From: Chloroflexota bacterium
GTDB lineage: Bacteria > Chloroflexota > Anaerolineae > Aggregatilineales > Aggregatilineaceae
Length of the DNA stretch: 11,971 bases
Direction of reading: 5' to 3'
Assembly: GCA_016234525.1 (NCBI GenBank)
Contig: JACRBK010000027.1
Span: 1 to 11,971 of the forward strand
Shown here: in pieces, positions 1 to 7,086 of the stretch
How positions within the stretch are numbered: position 1 is the first letter of the stretch
Layout of the letters: every line of letters starts with the position of its first letter
The notes under the pieces: model-generated
Database searches by the model: none
What the model saw: the letters and a program-made list of their open reading frames with translations, nothing else
Told to the model about the DNA's origin: nothing
Program-made: the position numbers and the translations under genes

Positions 1-1899
1 GCGGGAGGCATCATCGGCCAGCATATCGGTCATAATATAAGCTAAGGCCGGTTCCAAAATCAGGCGGCGCTGGAAGGTATTGGTTTCTTCGCCATACTGC
101 CACAAGACCTTACCATCCGCGTCTTCGATACGCAGCACAGCCACCGGATTCAAGGTGCGGAAGCCCGGCGTACCTTCGCCCTCATGAACGGGCATCCCGA
201 TCATATAGCCGTTGGTGTTAAAGACGTTATAAGCATAGGTCATGTCGAGCAGGGAAACTTCGCCGCTGCCTAATGCCAGGGACAGGCCATAACGATCCAC
301 CTGATTTAAGGAGTTGATACCCAGGCGGTGCGCTGTTCGCACGACCGGCCCGATCCCGATCAGATTGACCAGTTGGACCGGCGGCACATTATAGGAGTTT
401 GCGAGAGCTTCACGTACCGTCATCGGCCCATGATACTGGCGGTCAATATTCACCGGGATATAGGGCTGTCCGCCATTGTCGAATTCCAACGGCACATCAT
501 AGGTCATCGTCGCCGCCGTGATCCCGTTGGGATAACCCGGCATCGCGCCCTGCAAAAAGGCGGCGGTATACACAAACGGCTTGAAGGCCGAGGCGGGCTG
601 ACGCTGCGCCAGGACCGCGTTATAATTGCCTTGAATACCCTCGTTCCAAAAGTCGATACTGCCGACCATCGCCAGAATCTCGCCGGTTTCGGCGCGCAGT
701 ACGACGGCAGCAGCGTTAGTCACCTCGCGCTCTACTCCGATCATATCTGTCGAAACAGGGGGCAGATAACTGGCAGCGATGCAGGGTGTTCCGGCGGTGG
801 TGTTCATCGTGACTACCGGGTCCATCCCGTCCAGCCGCGTCACCTGGCTGCGGGCGACACATTCGGCCTGTAACTGCAAGTCCACGTCAAGCGACGTATA
901 AATACGCAGCCCGCCGCGTGTGACCAGGCGAGGACCATCTAACCCCAGATCGTTGAGAATGGCCTCGGTTTCGGCGCGGGCATACAGCGAAAAATGCGGC
1001 GCGGTGATGTCATAACGATCGGTAAAGGGGCGCACCGCCAGCGTTTCATTCAGGGCGGCTTCGGCTACGGACTGAGCAAGGTAACCCTCTTCGACCATTG
1101 CCTCAAGTACTAACCCCTGGCGCAGTTTAGCCGCGTCGGGGCTGTCCATCGGGTTTTGCAGCGGATATTGTGGGATAGCTGCCAACATTGCCGCTTCAGC
1201 GAGGGTGAGATCACGCGCCGGTTTGCTGAAATACTGTTGGGCGGCGGCCTCGATACCATAGGCCCACCCGCCGTAAAAGTTCGTATTGATATACCACTCT
1301 AATATCTGGCTCTTGCTGTATAGGCGGGATATTTCTGTCGCCAGAATCACTTCTTTGATCTTACGATCCAGGCTGACTTCGCGGCGTTCGTCGGCGTTGA
1401 GCAGAACATTACGCGCTAACTGCTGGGTGATAGTGCTGCCCCCTTGCAGTTGGCCGCCGGTAATGTTGTACCACAGCGCGCGCGTCATCCCGCGCAGATC
1501 AAAGCCCGGATTACGATAAAAACTCGCGTCTTCGATGGCAACGGTAGCATCCAAAAAATACTGTGGCAGATCGTCAATGCTGATCCACCGCCGATCACCC
1601 TCGGCAGGATCGATCACTTCGTAGATGACCGTTTGCCCGGTGCGATCATAGAGGACCGTCGTCAAAAATGCTTCATCTTCGGCGGCGTTGATGTCTTGGG
1701 GTGGGGGGAGTTCCCTGGCATAGTGGTTATAGACCAGGGCAAAAGTTCCAGAGGCTAACAATACCATCACTAGCAGCAAAACCAGCAGGGTGGCGGAGAC
1801 AGTCACCGACCATCGGAGCAGGCGTGGCGCTGAAAAACGCTGCTGACGGCGACGGCGGCGGTGATGTCGGGCGATGCGCCTGATATAGATATTGCGCAT
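1..1899 (-). CDS. Class A penicillin-binding protein (PBP1A-like), 3'-truncated by window edge
   Basis: Bifunctional peptidoglycan synthase, anchored in the membrane and acting outside it: it polymerises lipid II (GT51 transglycosylase) and cross-links stem peptides (transpeptidase). I translated 633 residues with no stop up to the left edge. A very basic cytoplasmic tail (run of Arg/His, residues 7-21) precedes one membrane segment at about 29-57. The GT51 domain shows the catalytic EDxxFY motif at E123-Y128 and a GGSTITQQLARN stretch. The transpeptidase domain shows SxxK at S437-K440 (SAFK) and SxN at S502-N504 (SYN). The third motif, KTG, should lie only some 20 residues beyond the edge. 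The ATG at 1899 is chosen because the basic tail and membrane anchor follow it directly; no clear Shine-Dalgarno is seen. It is divergent from the response regulators. The family call is firm; the subclass (PBP1A, PBP1C or other) is not resolved. Confidence 0.95.
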   Translation of the reverse strand, partial: MRNIYIRRIARHHRRRRRQQRFSAPRLLRWSVTVSATLLVLLLVMVLLASGTFALVYNHYARELPPPQDINAAEDEAFLTTVLYDRTGQTVIYEVIDPAEGDRRWISIDDLPQYFLDATVAIEDASFYRNPGFDLRGMTRALWYNITGGQLQGGSTITQQLARNVLLNADERREVSLDRKIKEVILATEISRLYSKSQILEWYINTNFYGGWAYGIEAAAQQYFSKPARDLTLAEAAMLAAIPQYPLQNPMDSPDAAKLRQGLVLEAMVEEGYLAQSVAEAALNETLAVRPFTDRYDITAPHFSLYARAETEAILNDLGLDGPRLVTRGGLRIYTSLDVDLQLQAECVARSQVTRLDGMDPVVTMNTTAGTPCIAASYLPPVSTDMIGVEREVTNAAAVVLRAETGEILAMVGSIDFWNEGIQGNYNAVLAQRQPASAFKPFVYTAAFLQGAMPGYPNGITAATMTYDVPLEFDNGGQPYIPVNIDRQYHGPMTVREALANSYNVPPVQLVNLIGIGPVVRTAHRLGINSLNQVDRYGLSLALGSGEVSLLDMTYAYNVFNTNGYMIGMPVHEGEGTPGFRTLNPVAVLRIEDADGKVLWQYGEETNTFQRRLILEPALAYIMTDMLADDASR

Positions 1900-1900
1900 A

Positions 1901-1928
1901 TTGGCTTTTGAGTAGAATATGCTACACT
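1901..1928 (+). promoter_or_regulatory. Putative promoter for the response-regulator pair
   Basis: TTGGCT at 1901-1906 lies 16 nt before TACACT at 1923-1928. The -10 is preceded by TG plus one base, giving the extended -10 TGCTACACT (1920-1928). Transcription would start near 1935, leaving a leader of about 110 nt before the preferred start at 2046. This is motif matching only. Confidence 0.45.
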
Positions 1929-2045
1929 GATAACAAATCCGACGTATGGAACTAGGGCGGCAATCATAGCATGGCTAAAGGGGGCCGTGCAAATTTGGGT
2001 CAGGGTAATCGTTTTGCTGTCAACCGGGGAAAGGCAGCGTGTGAA

Positions 2046-2807
2046 ATGGCAATGAATGAACAGAAACGACTGGCCGTCGTTGAAGACGATCCAGAAATAT
2101 TGGAATTGATCTGTGAAACTTTCCGAGAAGAAGGGTACGAAGTAACTGGATTCAATGATGCACGTCCGCTGCTGCGCCATGTGACGCGCTATGGACTGCC
2201 GCATCTGGCCCTGGTCGACCTGGGGTTACCTTCGATGGATGGTTTCGCTCTGATTCGTCATCTACAAGAATTAGGCGACTTACCGATTATCATTGTGACG
2301 AATCAAAAAGATGAACATGTCGTTATCGAAGGGTTAGAATCATATGCCGATGATTATGTTCTCAAACCCTTCAATGTGCGCGAATTAGTAGCGCGTGCCC
2401 GCCGTGTTTTGAGTCGTATTCCTAATTATTATTATGCCCTGCCGCCAGTGGTGCGGGTCGATGATTGGCTTTCGATTGATTTTGGCAACGGCAGCCTGTT
2501 AGTCAGTGGAGAATCGATCAAACTCACGCCAACTGAGGCTTCGCTGCTGCACGTTTTGATCCGCCATGCAGGGCGCATGGTCGCTGCCGAAACCCTGATG
2601 GCGCGGGCCTGGCCGGGGCAGTTCGTCAATGGAGAGACGCTGCGCGTACATCTCCACCGGTTGCGCCGCAAAATCGAGCCTGACGCTCAGCACCCGCGTT
2701 ATATTGTGACGGTTCCGGGCAATGGGTACTGTTTTGACACTGAACATTTTGAGTTAATCCGGCAGATGAAAATTTGCCCGGAATGTCAAACGCTTTTGAA
2801 CGGATAA
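2046..2807 (+). CDS. OmpR/PhoB-family response regulator with C-terminal CxxC tail
   Basis: DNA-binding response regulator of 253 residues. The receiver (about 8-122) has the acidic pair D14-D15, phospho-acceptor D58 (VDLGLPSMDG), T85 and K107 (LKPF), so it should be phosphorylatable. A winged-helix DNA-binding domain follows (about 140-232) with LTPTEASLL, RVHLHRLRRKI and the YIVTVPGNGY wing. After the wing there is an extra tail ending in C244-P-E-C247, not usual in OmpR proteins. The ATG at 2046 is preferred because GGGGAAAGG (2026-2034) precedes it by 11 nt and the receiver begins right after it. An in-frame ATG at 1971 would add 25 residues without domain character; ATG 2052 is also possible. 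No histidine kinase is adjacent. A single-domain receiver follows 37 nt downstream, probably co-transcribed. The target genes are unknown; PBP and the small-RNA candidate are neighbours. Confidence 0.93.
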   Translation: MAMNEQKRLAVVEDDPEILELICETFREEGYEVTGFNDARPLLRHVTRYGLPHLALVDLGLPSMDGFALIRHLQELGDLPIIIVTNQKDEHVVIEGLESYADDYVLKPFNVRELVARARRVLSRIPNYYYALPPVVRVDDWLSIDFGNGSLLVSGESIKLTPTEASLLHVLIRHAGRMVAAETLMARAWPGQFVNGETLRVHLHRLRRKIEPDAQHPRYIVTVPGNGYCFDTEHFELIRQMKICPECQTLLNG

Positions 2808-2844
2808 AACCAGTTCATTCACCACACTCTTGAGAGATCGTGTT

Positions 2845-3210
2845 ATGACTCGTATTTTGGTCGCTGAAGACGAACTACACATCCTGTTACTCATCCAACG
2901 TAAGCTAGAAACAGCCGGTTATACTGTGATTGGTACGGGGGATGGAGAGCAGGCTTTACAACTGGCTCTCAAAGAAAAACCGGACCTGCTGCTGCTCGAT
3001 ATTATGCTGCCAGGGCGTGATGGGCTGGATATTTGCCGCCGCGTCAAGGCTGCTCTAAACGATCAGGCCCCGCCGGTGATCCTGATTTCTGCGCGGGGGC
3101 AGCAAGAGGATGTTGAGGCCGGTCTGCGCGCCGGGGCCGATGATTATATCATTAAACCTTTTTCGCCCCGCCTGCTGTTAGAGCGGATTCAAGTGGCTTT
3201 GGGCACCTGA
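2845..3210 (+). CDS. Single-domain response regulator (CheY-like receiver)
   Basis: Stand-alone phospho-receiver of 121 residues with no output domain, likely a phosphorelay intermediate or a protein-protein signalling switch in the cytoplasm. The complete active site is visible: E8-D9, phospho-acceptor D52 (LLDIMLPGRDG), S82 and K104 (IIKPF). The ATG at 2845 is chosen because GAGAG (2832-2836) sits 8 nt upstream and the first beta strand (RILVAEDE) starts at residue 3; an in-frame TTG at 2830 would add five residues. It lies 37 nt after the OmpR-type regulator and probably shares its transcript. Both may be fed by one distant kinase, but that is inference. The subfamily cannot be assigned from sequence alone. 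Confidence 0.92.
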   Translation: MTRILVAEDELHILLLIQRKLETAGYTVIGTGDGEQALQLALKEKPDLLLLDIMLPGRDGLDICRRVKAALNDQAPPVILISARGQQEDVEAGLRAGADDYIIKPFSPRLLLERIQVALGT

Positions 3211-3235
3211 TACATCCTTCGGTATAACAAGTTTA

Positions 3236-3249
3236 TTAAATTAATTTAA
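3236..3249. repeat. 14-bp AT-only perfect palindrome
   Basis: TTAAATTAATTTAA reads the same on both strands. It sits in the AT-rich stretch (about 3229-3280) upstream of the small-RNA candidate. It could be a protein-binding or UP-like element; nothing more can be said. Confidence 0.4.
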
Positions 3250-3289
3250 ACACAAACAAATGTAAATAAATTGTCATGATTTCTTACTT

Positions 3290-3333
3290 CGTAACGCGGG
3301 TTGTAACATCCAGATGGTTATAATACGGTTACA
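3290..3333. promoter_or_regulatory. Cluster of GTAAC/GTTAC boxes around a TATAAT -10
   Basis: CGTAAC (3290-3295) and TGTAAC (3302-3307) form a direct repeat with 12-bp period. GTTACA (3328-3333) is the exact inverse of TGTAAC. The last two flank the -10 box at 3319-3324. The geometry suits an operator; OmpR-type regulators commonly bind direct repeats about one helical turn apart, and such a regulator is encoded just upstream. Ownership of the site is inference. Confidence 0.35.
3315..3324 (+). promoter_or_regulatory. Putative promoter (-10 TATAAT) of small-RNA candidate
   Basis: A perfect TATAAT lies at 3319-3324, with a TG two bases further upstream than a canonical extended -10 would need. 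No good -35 is present at 16-18 nt (TTGTAA at 3301 is too close), which would fit an activator-dependent promoter. Predicted transcription start is about 3331, exactly where the RNA closing stem begins. Confidence 0.5.
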
Positions 3334-3440
3334 TTTGAGTTGGATATGCTCCCGGCCCAAATCCCGCTTACCCTAGAGCATCTCTTCCCCACCCCGTCTA
3401 ACTCAAATGTAAGGACCGCTCCCGCGGTCCTTTTATTTTT
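3331..3440 (+). ncRNA. Candidate small structured RNA with C-rich loops
   Basis: No known RNA family is recognised. The 5' segment at 3329-3341 (TTACATTTGAGTT) is the exact reverse complement of 3400-3412, giving an 11-13 bp closing stem that starts at the predicted transcription start. Nested inside, ATGCTC (3346-3351) pairs with GAGCAT (3376-3381). The unpaired parts are strikingly poor in G and rich in C: the apical loop 3352-3375 and the strand 3382-3399 (contains CTTCCCCACCCC). A 9-bp GC-rich hairpin and T-run follow at once. The segment lacks a convincing reading frame with a ribosome site. Such C-rich loops are typical of trans-acting small RNAs that pair with G-rich ribosome-binding sites (known for example from RsaE-like RNAs). 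It could instead be a long structured 3' UTR of the receiver gene. Confidence 0.55.
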
Positions 3441-3442
3441 TT
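3411..3442 (+). terminator. Rho-independent terminator
   Basis: AAGGACCGC (3411-3419), a TCCC loop (3420-3423) and GCGGTCCTT (3424-3432) form a perfect 9-bp stem, followed by TT-A-TTTTTTT through 3442. The T-run exists only in plus-strand direction, so it ends the small-RNA candidate and/or the response-regulator transcript. The run touches the stop codon of the convergent glycosyltransferase gene. Confidence 0.88.
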
Positions 3443-5322
3443 CAGCGCAGCTCAATACTTCCCAAAATAGCATATTCTCCGGCAGCTTGGGTGGGTGTTT
3501 TGACTGTCAGCGGCAGTTGATCGCCGTACCAGTATAATTTTACGCCCAACTGATACGTTCCGGGTGGCAGGGTGGGCCCCAGCGCCAGCGTGTGAATATC
3601 ATATTTTAATGCACCGGGCTGCCATGTGCTGGTTGGGGATGTCCCTGCCAGCGGGGGACCATCATGCTGAGCCGCCAGCGCGCCGTTTTGATCCAGCAAA
3701 AAAACAGAAACGCTGTAATCCAGCGGCGGGGTCTGGAGCGCGGTCCACCACAGCGATACGGTCAGGTTTTGACCTGCGCGGACCTGATCGGCGGCACTAA
3801 ACTTTTGCAGGGCGAACATCTCCGCAAATGTCGCTGTGGGTTCCCCAGTGATTTTATCGTAGCGGTAGCTGTAGAGCGGCGTTCCCAAGTGATCGACGTG
3901 CAGCGCGGCGGTGCGCTGAAAGCCTGACTGATCGATCAGGCTCCCATATTCATCCATTGGTTTATCACCCCAATAGATCAGCCAGAAAGCATCTTGCCGC
4001 TGCAAATAGTCAAGCAAGGTGGGTAAAAATAGGGTCTGGTACTGATCGCGCCATTCGCGCAGCGAGACACGCGGTGTGGTCGCGCCCATTTGCCGATCAA
4101 TATAATAACGCGCCGGAAAATCGCCCACCCAAATATCCATCAACACCGGCTCACTGTCCAGATGGTAGCGGGTAACGTTTTGAGTCACGGCGCGCCAGTC
4201 GGGGTAGTGCCGCCGTGAGTCGATGGTGGTCAGGCTCATAACGATAACCAGGCTCACCATAAACCAGCGCGCCGCCCCAGGCAGATTTGACAGCCCGCGC
4301 CCGATCAACAGTGCCAGCGGGGGAGTGATCAACACAAAATTGCGCACCGTCAAAAACTGGCGGCGGTCATTGATCCAGACGGTCAAACCAACCATCAGCC
4401 CGATCCACACGACCAGATATAACATCGGCCAGCGCGCGCGCAGATGGGCGTGTAGGGTGCGCCTCCTGCTTACCGGGTCATCCTCTCGATAGGTCCAATA
4501 GACCAGTCCCCACAGGGCCAGGCCGCCCATCAGCGCGAAATATTTGCCGAACAGCGCCGTGCGTACCGCGTGGTAGGTATCAAGACTGTTGGGCAGCGAA
4601 TTTTGATAATAGAGCGGGTTGTCCCAGCGCACGCTGTTTTGGTCGATTACCACTGGCAGCCAGGGCAAAAAGCCCAGCCCAATCGCGCCCAGCAGCAGGA
4701 TCGCCTCGACCAGCCGCCGCCGGGGACGCACCGTCAGCAGCATGTGAATCGCTTGGGCCAGCAGGATGAATCCGCCCAAATAATGCGTATAAAGCAGCGC
4801 GATTCCCGCCAGCACATAACCGATCCGGTTGAAGCGCGAAGGCGTGCGCCACCACCGTATATAAAACAGACTGCACCAGATGATCCCCGCCAACAGCAGT
4901 TGGTAATGGCGGATCTCTTGTGAGAGATCGATAGGCAGATCGGCGAGCGCCATCACCAACGCGGCTAATATTCCTGCGCGTTGGCCGAACATCATGCGCC
5001 CTAACGGAACCATTCCGGCAGTGGCTATCATGCCGATCAACACGCCGAAATAACGCCCGGCGAACTCCGTATCGCCGGTCATATTTCGCCACAGCCGGAA
5101 CAGCACAAAATACAGCGGGGGATGTTGGTCAGCGGCTAGCGTGCGGGTGACCGCGCCGAGGCCGGGACCTTTGCTGAGCAGCATCGTCCAGCCCTCATCT
5201 TCCCATAGGCTGCGCGTTTCTAGCGCGTGAGTTCGCAGCGCCCAGCCGAGAAACAAGATCAGCAGCAATATGATCAACCGCGCTGGGAAAGAGAGAGAAG
5301 AATCATGAGAGTCAAATGCCAT
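3442..5322 (-). CDS. GT39/ArnT-like polytopic membrane glycosyltransferase with C-terminal beta domain
   Basis: Integral membrane protein of 626 residues, probably moving a sugar from a polyprenyl-phosphate donor to an acceptor on the outer face of the membrane. The first membrane segment (about 14-31) is followed by the hallmark loop RSLWEDEGW, with the acidic pair D42-E43 expected to be catalytic in this GT-C fold, and by H67-P-P-L-Y71. Many hydrophobic segments run to about residue 360. A soluble region follows, ending in a beta-rich module at about 499-626 (WWTALQTPPLDYSVSVFLLD, LPPGTYQLGVKLYW), a tail seen on several Chloroflexota GT39 proteins. The ATG at 5322 is chosen because AAAGG lies 9 nt upstream; GTG at 5328 would add two residues. 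The gene is monocistronic and divergent from the lipoprotein gene. The acceptor (protein, lipid or glycan) cannot be read from the sequence. Confidence 0.88.
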   Translation of the reverse strand: MAFDSHDSSLSFPARLIILLLILFLGWALRTHALETRSLWEDEGWTMLLSKGPGLGAVTRTLAADQHPPLYFVLFRLWRNMTGDTEFAGRYFGVLIGMIATAGMVPLGRMMFGQRAGILAALVMALADLPIDLSQEIRHYQLLLAGIIWCSLFYIRWWRTPSRFNRIGYVLAGIALLYTHYLGGFILLAQAIHMLLTVRPRRRLVEAILLLGAIGLGFLPWLPVVIDQNSVRWDNPLYYQNSLPNSLDTYHAVRTALFGKYFALMGGLALWGLVYWTYREDDPVSRRRTLHAHLRARWPMLYLVVWIGLMVGLTVWINDRRQFLTVRNFVLITPPLALLIGRGLSNLPGAARWFMVSLVIVMSLTTIDSRRHYPDWRAVTQNVTRYHLDSEPVLMDIWVGDFPARYYIDRQMGATTPRVSLREWRDQYQTLFLPTLLDYLQRQDAFWLIYWGDKPMDEYGSLIDQSGFQRTAALHVDHLGTPLYSYRYDKITGEPTATFAEMFALQKFSAADQVRAGQNLTVSLWWTALQTPPLDYSVSVFLLDQNGALAAQHDGPPLAGTSPTSTWQPGALKYDIHTLALGPTLPPGTYQLGVKLYWYGDQLPLTVKTPTQAAGEYAILGSIELR

Positions 5323-5425
5323 GGACACCCGCCTTTGTGCCGAATCATCCTAAGGATTGTACCCTGTGGGCAGACTGTCGCAAACGAATAAACGACAGAT
5401 CACAGCGCCTTAATAGTTGGCCTTA

Positions 5426-5455
5426 TTGACTCTTGTGTTGATTTTGCCATAAAAT
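5426..5455 (+). promoter_or_regulatory. Putative promoter of lipoprotein gene
   Basis: TTGACT (5426-5431), an 18-nt spacer and TAAAAT (5450-5455) form a good sigma-70-type promoter. Transcription would start near 5462, about 47 nt before the preferred start codon. Confidence 0.6.
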
Positions 5456-5508
5456 AAAATCTGTGGGTCATGGTATTTTTATTGTTAGCTTATTATGGGG
5501 AAAATTCT

Positions 5509-6834
5509 ATGGGGAACATAGGGGCGAATAAAAAACAGATTCAGAGCATCTCCGTGTTGTTGATCATCCTGAGCCTGGTCTTGGCGGCGTGTGATCAGGA
5601 TGACGATCCTGAAAAGAAAAAATCATTCACGGTAGGCACGGTGATGAGTCATCCCGCTGCGAACGAATCCTTCACCAGTTTTAAAGAAGAAATGACCGCC
5701 AGAGAATATATTGAAGGGGAAAATGTCACCTATATTGAGGCGCTCAGTCTGGATGATCTCGACAAACAGTTTAAAGTGAGCGAGCTTGACCTGCTGTATT
5801 TGACCAGTGGGACTTTTGGAGACGAGGTCAGTGGTTTTGCCCAGGCTCAAGCGCTGACCGCGGGAAAGGTTCCGATTGTAGTCGTGTCCGCCAGCGGTGA
5901 TCCGGTGGCTTCCGGTGATGCTGAGTCTATTCAGCTTCCTGGGAAAAACCTAACCGGGGTGCTGCTGAGCAGCGTGGATGTTAAACGTTTTGATCTGTTC
6001 GAACAAATGCTGCCTGAGTCGGCTGGAAACGTCGCGGTGATTTATAACCCTGATAATGCTGAAGTGGCCGAACAGCTTGACCAGATTCAAGCTATCGCCG
6101 AGAAGTCTGGATTAAGCCTGGTGCTGCTGCCAACGCTGCCCTATGCGCCAGAAACTACCGAAGAGGCCTTTCAGACCATACCACCAGATGTGGGTGGTGT
6201 GTTTTTGCTCAAAATATGGGGGACCATTCCACAATGGTCGCAATGGGCCTACGATCACAAGGTTCCCAGTTCATCCGATGGATATGTGAATCTGGCAGTA
6301 CCTCAGGCGATGATGGTTTATGGCCCTTCATTTAAGGATATGGCGCGTGAAGCGGGCCGTATGGCAGCTTATATTCTGGATGGTACCGAACCGGGCCATG
6401 TGCCGATGGAATATGCTGAATCCATGCTGATTATTGATATGGCAGTCGTAGAGAGCATCGGGTTAGAACTGTCGAGTAATATTGTGAGGCAAGCAAGAGA
6501 AATCCGCCGCAGCGATCTGACGGTATATGCTACACCTGCTGCTCCCAGCACACAGGCCGTTGTGCAAACCGCAGGGGCCGGGGCGTGTGCAGCCAAAACG
6601 ACCACAATGGGCGGAGTGAATACCATTTGCGCCACCGCGCCGTGTTCAGACTTGCAGGATGGTCCCGGCATCAGCTACAGCGAAAAATCCGAAGTAGCAA
6701 GCTGTTCAAGCGAAAATCTGGTGGGCATTTGCGCCGCCAGCGCGTTTGATATGTATTATTACGACGGCGAAGCGGCGATTTTGCAGATCGGCTGTGGTTT
6801 TATGAAAGGCGTGTGGTCAGCCGCAGAGAGTTAG
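5509..6834 (+). CDS. Lipoprotein substrate-binding protein (ABC_sub_bind-like) with Cys-rich C-terminal extension
   Basis: Extracytoplasmic solute-binding lipoprotein of 441 residues. A signal peptide (basic KK at 8-9, hydrophobic 14-25) ends in the lipobox LAAC with lipidated C28, then a short charged linker. Residues about 40-335 resemble the ABC_sub_bind family (TVGTVMSHPAANESFTSFKEE, GKNLTGVLLSSVDVKRFDLFEQMLP, VAVIYNPDN, VPSSSDGYVNLAVPQAMMVYG), two-lobed proteins often linked to amino-acid or related uptake. An Ala/Thr/Pro linker then leads to a region of about 85 residues with six cysteines (360, 374, 379, 399, 408, 429) that I do not recognise; the even number suits three disulfides. 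The ATG at 5509 is chosen because GGGGAA (5497-5502) precedes it and it gives a proper signal peptide; ATG 5470 would add 13 residues. No permease or ATPase gene is adjacent, so it may serve sensing rather than transport. Confidence 0.87.
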   Translation: MGNIGANKKQIQSISVLLIILSLVLAACDQDDDPEKKKSFTVGTVMSHPAANESFTSFKEEMTAREYIEGENVTYIEALSLDDLDKQFKVSELDLLYLTSGTFGDEVSGFAQAQALTAGKVPIVVVSASGDPVASGDAESIQLPGKNLTGVLLSSVDVKRFDLFEQMLPESAGNVAVIYNPDNAEVAEQLDQIQAIAEKSGLSLVLLPTLPYAPETTEEAFQTIPPDVGGVFLLKIWGTIPQWSQWAYDHKVPSSSDGYVNLAVPQAMMVYGPSFKDMAREAGRMAAYILDGTEPGHVPMEYAESMLIIDMAVVESIGLELSSNIVRQAREIRRSDLTVYATPAAPSTQAVVQTAGAGACAAKTTTMGGVNTICATAPCSDLQDGPGISYSEKSEVASCSSENLVGICAASAFDMYYYDGEAAILQIGCGFMKGVWSAAES

Positions 6835-6858
6835 CCCGCTTTCTGGCGCACGAACGTT

Positions 6859-7086
6859 TTACCGATAAGTTTCCATAAGCGCCCGGTGGATCGTTTCCTG
6901 ACCGGGTTCAGTGTTTTCCTGCGCCCAATCCAGGGTTTGTTCCAGCATCGCGCCGATCACAATATCTTCGATCCCGGTTCCCTGCACACAGGCCCAGGCA
7001 CACACACGGTCTGGCGGGCAGCAGGCGCAGCGGGATTCGGTCGCGTGAGTTAGCAGGTGGTCAGTTTGAGTGTCTTGAGGGGCCAT
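6859..7086 (-). CDS. Small cysteine-rich hypothetical protein
   Basis: A 75-residue ORF that I do not recognise. Five cysteines lie within 14 residues (C20, C22, C23, C29, C33: RCACCPPDRVCAWAC), a spacing that suggests a small metal site, followed by a helix-prone acidic stretch (IEDIVIGAMLEQTLDWAQENTEPG). GAGG lies 11 nt before the ATG. A weak possible promoter on the same strand is TTGAAA (7162-7157) with CATGAT (7139-7134), 17 nt apart. It converges on the lipoprotein gene with a 24-nt gap and does not overlap another gene, which favours a real gene. There is no membrane segment or signal peptide. It could still be chance, as the evidence is ORF shape and placement only. Confidence 0.55.
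   Translation of the reverse strand: MAPQDTQTDHLLTHATESRCACCPPDRVCAWACVQGTGIEDIVIGAMLEQTLDWAQENTEPGQETIHRALMETYR

Noticed and set aside
328..873. Plus-strand ORF of 181 codons
   Set aside because: It lies antisense to the penicillin-binding protein, whose transpeptidase motifs are intact on the minus strand; the translation has no recognisable domain.
1803..2204. Minus-strand ORF across the divergent gap
   Set aside because: It overlaps both the PBP start and the receiver domain in a different frame and looks like non-coding translation.
3331..3440. 6S RNA as identity of the small RNA
   Set aside because: It is too short (6S is normally about 160-200 nt) and the central part is a C-rich asymmetric loop rather than the open promoter-like bubble in a long rod.
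3340..3537. Plus-strand 65-codon ORF over the small RNA and the GT39 end
   Set aside because: It has no ribosome site, crosses a strong terminator and overlaps the GT39 coding region.
4580..5092. Minus-strand ORF inside the glycosyltransferase gene
   Set aside because: It is a shadow in a second frame on the same strand; the GT39 frame carries the conserved motifs and membrane segments.
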